The notes under the pieces are model-generated. The model saw nothing but the letters and a program-made list of their open reading frames with translations, was not told the origin of the DNA and did not search any database. From the NCBI GenBank assembly GCA_965197275.1, contig CBDAMQ010000024.1, positions 62,001 to 126,000 on the forward strand: a stretch of 64,000 nt of DNA. Direction: 5' to 3'. This document shows positions 1 to 6,815 of the stretch, piece after piece. The DNA is from DASCOT01 sp965197275 (GTDB taxonomy: Bacteria > Acidobacteriota > UBA890 > WLXD01). The position numbers were made by a program, and so were the translations under genes. How positions within the stretch are numbered: position 1 is the stretch's first letter; each line of letters begins with the position of its first letter.

Positions 1-1134
1 TTCGAGAAGGTAGCTATCGGACACATCTCGAGAGCCAGCGGCGGCGCGTTTCGCGCACCCAATTTCTCACCCTACGCGTCGTACCAGTATGTGATACCCG
101 ACGGTTTCTTCCCTGACAACTACGACCCGCTCAACCCGACCCCCGACCAACTGCTGGCGCTGCAGGCAGCGACGTTCCAACCCGAAAACCTGACATCGCT
201 GAACGCGCCGCAGTTCCCGATCCCGGAGGACTTGCACTCGCTGCACACCGATGTCTTCAACGTCGGTATCGAGTTTGAGTTCGTCGACAACTGGGTCGCG
301 GGCGTGGACTATATCCACAAGGACGACAGCAACTTCTTCAACTACGACGACCAGATTGACCATGTGTTCACGCCCTTCGAGTACACCGCCCCGACAGTTA
401 CGTTGCCGGACGGAACCGAGGCCGGCGGGCTGACACAGACGCTCTACCAAAAAGAGAGCGGCTTGGTCATAAACCACTTCAGCAACGACCCCTACTACAT
501 ACGAACGCACGACATCGTGACCCTTTCGCTGGACCGACGGCGAACGGGTTCCGGCCTCAACTTCAGCACCTCCCTCACGTACCAGAACAACCGGGGAACG
601 AAGGAGAACGGCGACGGCCAGAGCGTCTGGGGTAGGGGCTTTGACCAAGCCGACAACCCGAACTTCAACGGCCACCCCTTCGCCGAATCGGGGCCGTTGC
701 GCTTCAGCAGGGCGTGGAGCTGGAAGGTACTGAGCAACTACAGGCTGCCCGGAGGCATCCTCGCGGGTGTCTACTACAACCTGTCGTCGGGTCGGCCCTG
801 GCAACTCAGTATCAGGCACGGATCCCGGGGGATCCCGCAATTGAGCAACGCCGACTACAACACCACGCCCATCGAGCCGGTCCGCAGCAGGCGGTGGGAT
901 GCCCATAACCAGCTCGATCTGCGGTTCTCGAAGTCCTTTAATTACGGGGAAAGTGGTCGCCTAGAGGTGATGCTCGACGGGTTCAACATGCTCAACGACT
1001 TCTCCCCGACGGGCGTCGATGGGCGAATCGACCGGACCTTCAGCGACGGCACCTCCCGCGTCGGGCAGCCCCGCAACTCCGGCCAACTGCTGCCCGGCCG
1101 GCAGTTCCGGGTGGGTCTGCGACTCGCCTTCTGA
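1..1134 (+). CDS. TonB-dependent receptor, C-terminal part (5' end outside window)
   Basis: The frame is open from the first base, so the gene starts upstream; 377 residues are visible. They look like the tail of an outer-membrane TonB-dependent receptor of the Oar/carboxypeptidase-regulatory-like type. Alternating aromatic/polar beta strands run throughout, there is a typical DGFNMLN-type strand near the end, and the last residues (FRVGLRLAF) form the final strand ending in Phe, the usual outer-membrane insertion signal. The plug domain, TonB box and signal peptide are not in the window, so the substrate cannot be inferred. The in-frame GTG at 91 is not a credible start. A strong terminator follows directly, so this is the last gene of its transcript. 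Confidence 0.85.
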   Translation, partial: FEKVAIGHISRASGGAFRAPNFSPYASYQYVIPDGFFPDNYDPLNPTPDQLLALQAATFQPENLTSLNAPQFPIPEDLHSLHTDVFNVGIEFEFVDNWVAGVDYIHKDDSNFFNYDDQIDHVFTPFEYTAPTVTLPDGTEAGGLTQTLYQKESGLVINHFSNDPYYIRTHDIVTLSLDRRRTGSGLNFSTSLTYQNNRGTKENGDGQSVWGRGFDQADNPNFNGHPFAESGPLRFSRAWSWKVLSNYRLPGGILAGVYYNLSSGRPWQLSIRHGSRGIPQLSNADYNTTPIEPVRSRRWDAHNQLDLRFSKSFNYGESGRLEVMLDGFNMLNDFSPTGVDGRIDRTFSDGTSRVGQPRNSGQLLPGRQFRVGLRLAF

Positions 1135-1155
1135 TCCACTGACACTCTAAGAAGG

Positions 1156-1196
1156 AACGAGCAGGGTGCTGACCGCACCCTGCTCGTTTCGTTTTT
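1156..1196 (+). terminator. Rho-independent terminator after the TonB receptor
   Basis: A perfect 14-bp stem (1156-1169 with 1175-1188), a 5-base loop and a T-rich tail (1187-1196) lie 22 bases after the receptor stop codon. This is the clearest intrinsic terminator in the window. Confidence 0.9.
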
Positions 1197-1200
1197 GGGG

Positions 1201-1370
1201 CAGTGACGCAGCCTCGTCGGCACTATCTCTCGGGGGTTTGCTGACGCAGCTCCTCAGCGCTGCCCTGCGGGGCTGCTGACGCAGCTCTTCAGCGCTTGCC
1301 CGTCGGGGCTGCTGATGCAGCTCTTTAGCGCTGCCCCTCGAGCTGCTGACGCAGCTCTTCGATGCGCTCT
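1201..1370. repeat. Degenerate tandem repeats of the TPR gene's 3' end
   Basis: The core CTGACGCAGCTC recurs at 1241, 1276, 1312 (one change) and 1346, with a weaker copy near 1203; spacing is 34-38 bp. The 1346 copy encodes the ELRQQ tail of the adjacent minus-strand TPR protein. The others lie beyond its stop codon and still read as ELRQQ/ELHQQ-like peptides, so the 3' end of the gene appears to have been tandemly duplicated. Confidence 0.75.
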
Positions 1371-2551
1371 GCATCTTCGACGCGGCCGAGTGCGCGGTAG
1401 GCGGCGGCGAGCACGTCGTAGATCTCCGCACGCTGCGGCTGCAGCTCGCGCGCTCTCTCCAGTGCCGTGATCGCACCCTCGTGCTGCCCGAGCGCCGCCC
1501 TGGACAGGCCAATGTTGTAGTGGATCAGAGCGTCATCGGGCGCTAGTTCGAGCGCGGCCTCGAAGATCTCCAGCGCTTCCGCCGGGCGTTCTCGGCGGAA
1601 GTAGTAGAGCCCCTGCGCGTTCCGCAGGCCGATCTGCGTGGCTTGATTCTGTTCGAGCTGACGCTGTTCCTCGGTGCTGGTCATCTCCTGGAAGCGCTGC
1701 ATCGCCCGTTCGGCCTCTTCGCGCTGACCGCTGGCGCGAAGGGCGAGCGCCAGGTTGTAATGAGCCAGCTTGAGCTCGGGGTCGAGCTTGATTGCCTCGC
1801 GCGCGTGCGTTATCGCGCCCTCCAGGTCGCTGGCCTTGTAGCGAATGGAACCGAGCAGGTCGTGCGCCTGTGCCGCGCAGCAGGCCTCCATGCTGAGAAC
1901 GCGTTGCAGCAACTCCTCGGCGGCCGAGATCTCGCCACGATGGATGTAAAGCTCGGCAAGGCGCACGTGCGCCAGCGCTCGGCGCGGGCGTACCCGGATC
2001 AATGCTTGGAGCTGCTCCACCGCGATGTCGAGATCGCCCTCATCCCGCACCAGCAAGGCGAGATCGAATCGCGCTTCCACGGAGCCCGCCATCGTCGCCG
2101 CCTCCAGGGCGGCTCGCGCCGCCGACCCCATGCCCATTCGGAGCAGCGTTCGGCCCCTCATCAGTTCGAGGTTTGGGTGCGGGGCTGCCCCGGCCTGGCA
2201 CTCGTCGACGAGGGTGAGGATCTCCTCGTCGAGGAAGAGTCGACGGTACGAGCGGCCGAGCCCCAGGCAGGCTTCGACACTCTCCGGCCGCAGCTCGTGG
2301 GCACGTTGGTAGGCTGTCGTCGCCCTGAGAGCCGACTCGAAGTCGCGGGCCTGCAGCGCCGCCGCACCCGCCTGGATCGCCTGGTCGTATTCTGGCGTCT
2401 GAGCTGTCCCTGTTTCCCGCGCGGCGGTGGTGCCCGGGCCCATACCACCCGGCGAGGTCGGTTTCTCCGCGATCGAACCGCGAAGGTTCGGAGCGGTCAG
2501 AAAACAGGACACGACGACATGCAAGCCGACCCACCCTACCGTCGCTCGCAT
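1325..2551 (-). CDS. TPR-repeat protein, probably exported
   Basis: The 408-residue protein has a hydrophobic N-terminus (about residues 5-25) that looks like a signal peptide or anchor. It is followed by a chain of tetratricopeptide repeats from about residue 60 to the C-terminus, with the A-x-x-x-Y/L-x-x-G and P-x-x-A spacing typical of TPRs. TPR arrays are protein-interaction scaffolds; no catalytic domain is visible. Its ATG overlaps the stop codon of the upstream sulfatase-like gene by one base (TGATG), so the two are almost certainly translationally coupled and may act together. The C-terminus ends in a small tandem-repeat array that continues past the stop codon. Confidence 0.8.
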   Translation of the reverse strand: MRATVGWVGLHVVVSCFLTAPNLRGSIAEKPTSPGGMGPGTTAARETGTAQTPEYDQAIQAGAAALQARDFESALRATTAYQRAHELRPESVEACLGLGRSYRRLFLDEEILTLVDECQAGAAPHPNLELMRGRTLLRMGMGSAARAALEAATMAGSVEARFDLALLVRDEGDLDIAVEQLQALIRVRPRRALAHVRLAELYIHRGEISAAEELLQRVLSMEACCAAQAHDLLGSIRYKASDLEGAITHAREAIKLDPELKLAHYNLALALRASGQREEAERAMQRFQEMTSTEEQRQLEQNQATQIGLRNAQGLYYFRRERPAEALEIFEAALELAPDDALIHYNIGLSRAALGQHEGAITALERARELQPQRAEIYDVLAAAYRALGRVEDAERIEELRQQLEGQR

Positions 2552-4980
2552 CAGCGCTGCGTACCGGCGCGCAGCTGCGTACCGAGACGCGCGTGCTGGT
2601 TGGAGAGCTGGTTCCTGCCGAGTCGATTGTAGATATCCGCCAGCAAGAGATGACCCAGCACCCGGTCCTGCCTGGTGACTTCTTGCGGCATTCCACGCGC
2701 CGCCGCCGACTCGAGTCGTTCCAGCGCCCCCTCGACGAGCGGCACGGCCTCGTCGAGGCGCTCGTTCTTCACCAGGTAGATGCGGGCGAGGAACAGCCGC
2801 CCAGTGGGGAACCGCGGTTCGATTTCGAGGGCCAGACGCAGGTAGCGCTCCTCCTCGACGAGGTCGCCGCGGTTGCGGTAGATGACGCTGAGTTTGAACG
2901 CCGCCTCGAGGTTGCGCGGCGAGTTCTCGAGCTCGCGACGGTAGGCTGCGATCGCCTCGTCCGGCTGTTCGCGGGCCTGGAACAGCAAGGCGCGCTGGAA
3001 GTGCAGGTCGGCGAGGCCATCGTTGAAGCCGCGCGCCAGGTTCAGGTGTTCCTCCGCCAGGCTTAGGCGGCCGGCGGCCAGCTGGACGGCCCCGAGCCCG
3101 ACGTGCGCGGCGGCCATGATGTTGTTCGCCGGAGCATCCTCGTTGAGGCGTAACGCCTCGTTGAAATAGGTCGCTGCCTCGGTGTAGGAGCGCCTCGTCT
3201 GTTTGATGCGGCCGAGGCTGATGTACAGTCGGGCATCCGGTGGCTCCAGGACGTCGATGAAGTCCAGCAACACCTTCTCGGCCTCGTCCAGCCGACCGGC
3301 CTGCCGCTGAGTGCTGGTGAGCAAGAGCACCAGGGCCGCATCCTCGGGCCGCATAGAAAGGGCGGTCTTGAAGGCTTCGATCGCTTCGTCGTAGCGGAGC
3401 TGCTCGACGAGCAGGTTGCCGAGCGACTGGTGTGCATCGACTACTCCGGCATCCGCGGCGATGACGCCCCGCAGGAGCAACTCGGCCTCGTCCATCTCGT
3501 CATTGACGGTTAGACGGCGGGCCCGCAGCAGGTCGTTGTAGATCTCGATCTTGTCCCTCGGGTTGGCGCGCTCGACGTCTGGGTCGTCGGCATCGGCGCT
3601 GTAGCCGCCGCCGATGTAGCCGAGCGCAGCGAGCCGCTGGCGGGTCTCCTGGTCGAGAGTGACGACGTTCGCCGGGTTGGCGTTCTCCTCGAGCTGCGCC
3701 ACCAGCTCCTCGGCCTCCCGGCGCAACGCCTCTGCCGTGGCGGCGCGCTCTGATGCGAGGTCCTGCTGCTCCTCGGGGTCCTGCAGAAGATCGTAGAGCT
3801 CCGGCTCGGGCGAGATGATGAGCTTGTGGGTGGGCTCGAGGATCGCCTGGAGCTCGCTCCAGCCGAAATGGAGGCGCGGGTAGAAGGTCTCGGCGTAGAC
3901 GCGCTCGTCGGTCCTGCCCTCGACCTCGGCGTCGTTGGTAAACAGCGGTACCAGGCTCCTGCCATGCACCTCCTCGGGGGTCTCCAGCCCGGTCAACTCC
4001 AGCACGGTCGGCATGATGTCGATTAGCGAGACCAGCTCGTGGCGCCGGATGCCCTGCGGCTCGTCGAATGGCGTGGCGATGATCAGCGGCACCCGGATAG
4101 CCGATTCGTACAGCAGCAACCCGTGCTCGCTCTCCCCGTGCTCGCCGAGACTCTCCCCGTGATCGGCTGTCACCACGACGTAGGTGTCGTCGGACCGGCC
4201 GGAATCGTCCAGCCACGAGGTCAGCCGGCCCACCAAGGAGTCGGTCCAGGCAATCTCACCGACGTAGGGCCGGTCGGCGTATCGCGACCTGAAGGGCTCA
4301 GGCGGCTCGTACGGGGTGTGCGGATCGTACAGGTGCACCCACATGAAGAAGGGGGCCGTGTCGTCCTCTCGGGCCCACGCCAGGGCGGTGTCGATGACCT
4401 CCGATCCGGAACGCTGTAGGCGGCTGAGAAAAATCGCGCGCTCGGTGGGCAAGTCGAAATCGTCGAAGTAGCGGTCGAACCCCTGGGCCAGGCCCCAGCG
4501 GGAGTCGAGGACGAAGGCTCCGACGAAGGCGCCGGTGCGGTAACCGGCCGCCTGGAAGCTCTCGGCCAGGGTCTGCAGCCCTTCCGGCGCGATGTGCACG
4601 CCGTTGTCGCGCACCCCGTGGTAGGGGGGGTGGGTGCCGGTCAACAGCGACGTGTGCGAGGGCAGCGTCAGCGGCGTCGAGGCGTAGGCACGCATGAAGG
4701 TGACGCCGCGACCGGCAAGGGAGTCGATTACCGGGGTGTCGACAGCGTCGAAGCCGTACGCGCCGATACGATCGGCGCGCGTCGTGTCGAGCGTCACCAG
4801 CAGGACGTTGAGCTTGCGGTCGCCGCGGAGTTGGGCAAGCTCGTCCGCCGGGGACCCTCCCGACCCACAGGCGACCGTCAACGCGACGACAGCGGACGCC
4901 CACCCGAGGGTGGCGAGCACCCGCCCAGGTTTCAGTACGCCCTCGCCACGCTCCAAGCTCGGCATCCTTACTCGCTCCAT
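2551..4980 (-). CDS. Sulfatase-family lipoprotein with C-terminal TPR repeats
   Basis: The 809-residue protein has an N-terminal hydrophobic segment ending at Cys38 (TVAC, an imperfect lipobox), so it is probably lipid-anchored. Residues about 55-430 are an alkaline-phosphatase/sulfatase fold: DTTRADR (65-71) supplies metal-binding aspartates and a TADHGESLGEHG motif is present. The sulfatase signature at about 105-115 reads TLPSHTSLLTG, where C/S-x-P-x-R is expected. The formylglycine Cys/Ser is therefore Thr and the Arg is His, so classical sulfatase activity is doubtful and a phosphotransferase or phosphohydrolase-like activity is possible (inference). From about 490 to the end there are many TPRs. 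It is coupled to the downstream TPR gene. ATG codons at residues 1 and 6 are both possible starts. Confidence 0.85.
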   Translation of the reverse strand: MERVRMPSLERGEGVLKPGRVLATLGWASAVVALTVACGSGGSPADELAQLRGDRKLNVLLVTLDTTRADRIGAYGFDAVDTPVIDSLAGRGVTFMRAYASTPLTLPSHTSLLTGTHPPYHGVRDNGVHIAPEGLQTLAESFQAAGYRTGAFVGAFVLDSRWGLAQGFDRYFDDFDLPTERAIFLSRLQRSGSEVIDTALAWAREDDTAPFFMWVHLYDPHTPYEPPEPFRSRYADRPYVGEIAWTDSLVGRLTSWLDDSGRSDDTYVVVTADHGESLGEHGESEHGLLLYESAIRVPLIIATPFDEPQGIRRHELVSLIDIMPTVLELTGLETPEEVHGRSLVPLFTNDAEVEGRTDERVYAETFYPRLHFGWSELQAILEPTHKLIISPEPELYDLLQDPEEQQDLASERAATAEALRREAEELVAQLEENANPANVVTLDQETRQRLAALGYIGGGYSADADDPDVERANPRDKIEIYNDLLRARRLTVNDEMDEAELLLRGVIAADAGVVDAHQSLGNLLVEQLRYDEAIEAFKTALSMRPEDAALVLLLTSTQRQAGRLDEAEKVLLDFIDVLEPPDARLYISLGRIKQTRRSYTEAATYFNEALRLNEDAPANNIMAAAHVGLGAVQLAAGRLSLAEEHLNLARGFNDGLADLHFQRALLFQAREQPDEAIAAYRRELENSPRNLEAAFKLSVIYRNRGDLVEEERYLRLALEIEPRFPTGRLFLARIYLVKNERLDEAVPLVEGALERLESAAARGMPQEVTRQDRVLGHLLLADIYNRLGRNQLSNQHARLGTQLRAGTQR

Positions 4981-5072
4981 CGTCGGGGCTTGCGGGATCG
5001 ACCCGTGCGCCTGCCGCCATCGTCGGCAATCGCTGCCGGCCCACGGGAATCCTCCCGGATAGAGTGTAGTAG

Positions 5073-5161
5073 CTCCGCCGCCTGAGCTCCGGCAATGCCT
5101 CCACGACGCTGGCGGTCAACGGCGTGCGCGCCGGCACCTACTTCGTGCGCGTTCGTACTGT
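5073..5161 (+). pseudogene. Relic of a fibronectin type III-like domain
   Basis: About 30 codons on the plus strand read as the end of an FN3/Ig-like domain: the stretch NGVRAGTYFVRVRTVN matches the usual AGTYYVRVRAVN strand pair. Two stop codons lie immediately upstream in frame, no start or ribosome site is present, and the similarity stops exactly where the mobile-element end (5162) begins. I read it as a gene fragment left after insertion or rearrangement. Confidence 0.5.
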
Positions 5162-5186
5162 CAACGATCATCTGTTACAGGTCACT
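5162..5186 (+). repeat. Solo terminal inverted repeat of the 273-bp element
   Basis: The 25 bases match the inner part and tip of the right terminal repeat of the element at 19661-19932 with one mismatch. The rest of the element is missing. Its tip (CACTAG) supplies the stop codon of the minus-strand GST gene. Confidence 0.75.
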
Positions 5187-5781
5187 AGTGGGCCGCGCCG
5201 GCGTCGTAGACCATCACTCGGCGCATCCAGTCGAGTGCCGAGTCGATGCCCTCCGGCAGCGGCAGCATGCCGGATTGGCTGGCGCGAAAGAGCACCGGCG
5301 CGCAGGTGGCGTCGGCCGCGGTAAGTCGCTCGCCGACGAGCCACTCCGCATCTCGCAGGTGGTCTTCAAGTTGCTGACACGCCGAAGCCAGCAGCTCGGC
5401 GGCATGCTCTCGCTCGGTGGGATCGTCGCGGCCCTGGCGTCGCTGACGGACGAGCAGCAGGAGCGGTCGGGCCAGGCTCGTCCGGCCCCAGGATTCCCAA
5501 TCCTCGATCTCGCGCAGCTCATCGTACGCGCGGCTGTAGAGCTGCGGTGTGTCACGGAAGTTGGCGTCCAGATACCGCAGGATCGCCGCCGAGTCGGGAA
5601 TGACCACGTCCCCGTGGACCAGCACGGGCGTGAAAGGCTGTCCGGACACGGCGATCACCGCGGAGCGGTCGTTCGGCGCGATGGTGTGGAATTCGTAGGG
5701 AATGTCCTTGTAGCCCAGCGCCACACGAACCTTGAAGTTGTTTGAAGTCTCGAATCCGTAAACCCGTATGGCGTCACGCAT
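5185..5781 (-). CDS. Glutathione S-transferase family protein
   Basis: At 198 residues this is the usual size for a soluble GST. The N-terminal thioredoxin-like domain (about 1-75) has Ser13 in the catalytic-residue region, a cis-Pro at 52 in the TPVLV strand, and an Asp-Ser pair at 63-64 that normally binds the gamma-glutamyl part of glutathione. An all-helical C-terminal domain follows. It would conjugate or reduce electrophiles in the cytoplasm; the substrate is unknown. The TAG stop lies in the tip of a solo mobile-element end, so the last residues may be non-native. It is transcribed in the same direction as, and just downstream of, the DUF481 barrel gene. Confidence 0.85.
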   Translation of the reverse strand: MRDAIRVYGFETSNNFKVRVALGYKDIPYEFHTIAPNDRSAVIAVSGQPFTPVLVHGDVVIPDSAAILRYLDANFRDTPQLYSRAYDELREIEDWESWGRTSLARPLLLLVRQRRQGRDDPTEREHAAELLASACQQLEDHLRDAEWLVGERLTAADATCAPVLFRASQSGMLPLPEGIDSALDWMRRVMVYDAGAAH

Positions 5782-5798
5782 GCGTAAATGCTCCAGCC

Positions 5799-6665
5799 TC
5801 AGAAGTTGATGACCAGGGCCAGCGTCAGCAGGCTGTCTGTCTTGCCGAGCGGTGCGAGCACGACGTCACCCGGTGTCGCGCCGTCCGCAGACACCAGGGG
5901 GACACCCTTGAGCGCCGGCCGATTGTCCCATAAGACCTGCAGGCTGATCTTGAGCGCCAGCCGGTCGCTCATCGCCACGGCCAGCGCGCTCAGGAAGTCA
6001 ACGCGCAGGTCGGCGGTGTCGGCCAGGTTGTCGTCGGCGATGAGCTTGCTGGTAAAGGTGGTCGCATCGCTGAGCTTGCGGCTGTAGTCCCACGCGAACC
6101 GCAACCCGGCGAACTCGGCACCGTCGACGGCGGCTACGTATCGCTCGCGGGTGTGTGTCAGCCCGAGGTCGGTACGGAAGTGTGAGCGATCGCCCTCGAG
6201 CCAAGCGCGGCTGATACCGCTGGATATCGTGTAGCGGCTATCGATTCCGGCGAAAATGTTGCGCTCCCAGCCGCCGCCGAGGTACCAGCTGAGGCGTTGG
6301 CTGACAGGCCGGTGGAAGCGCGCCCGTGCATAGTAGTTCTCTGCGGTGACGCTGCTGATCGTGTCCTCGACTACTGAGAAGTCCTCGACGCTGCCGATTG
6401 CGGTGCGCGTGCGCGTTGCTGTCCGCACGCGGATCCCGCCGCCCTCCAACGACATCGTGCCGCCGAGCCAGTTGCGGCCGATCGCCAGACGAAAGCCGAC
6501 GCTGCTGGCGTCGGTATTGCCTCCTGTGAAGACCAACGTAGCCTCAGCCGTGCCCGTCCAGCCGCTGGGCTCGGGCGCGTCGGCCTCGTCCTGGGCAGCG
6601 GCGGGCCAGGAGATGGAAAGGAGAGCCAACGTCAGTAGTGGCCTGCCGATCAGATTCGATCGCAT
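5799..6665 (-). CDS. DUF481 outer-membrane beta-barrel protein
   Basis: The 288-residue protein has a clear signal peptide (about 1-24, cut after PAAA) and then alternating beta strands typical of the DUF481 (YdiY-like, salt-induced outer-membrane protein) family. These include the early GWTGTAEATLVFTGGN strand and a final strand ending in Phe (LALVINF). Members are outer-membrane barrels of unknown physiological role. The gene is 17 bp upstream of the GST gene on the same strand and divergent from the large membrane protein gene, so the 6666-6815 gap should hold two promoters. Confidence 0.85.
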   Translation of the reverse strand: MRSNLIGRPLLTLALLSISWPAAAQDEADAPEPSGWTGTAEATLVFTGGNTDASSVGFRLAIGRNWLGGTMSLEGGGIRVRTATRTRTAIGSVEDFSVVEDTISSVTAENYYARARFHRPVSQRLSWYLGGGWERNIFAGIDSRYTISSGISRAWLEGDRSHFRTDLGLTHTRERYVAAVDGAEFAGLRFAWDYSRKLSDATTFTSKLIADDNLADTADLRVDFLSALAVAMSDRLALKISLQVLWDNRPALKGVPLVSADGATPGDVVLAPLGKTDSLLTLALVINF

Positions 6666-6815
6666 CGTTTTGAGGTCTTCCTGGAATTCGGCGAAGCAGA
6701 GAACGCCTGTGGCAACGCAGACGACCGCGCCTGGATCGCGTCGAGTCTATCTGTCGGAACAGCTTCCGACTGCTCACCATCGGCGCCGGCCTCGCGTGCA
6801 CGGTCGCGGCCGAGC

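Noticed and set aside
1643..2632. Plus-strand frame of 329 codons opposite the TPR/sulfatase genes
   Set aside because: It is the antisense of clear TPR coding sequence and its translation has no domain pattern.
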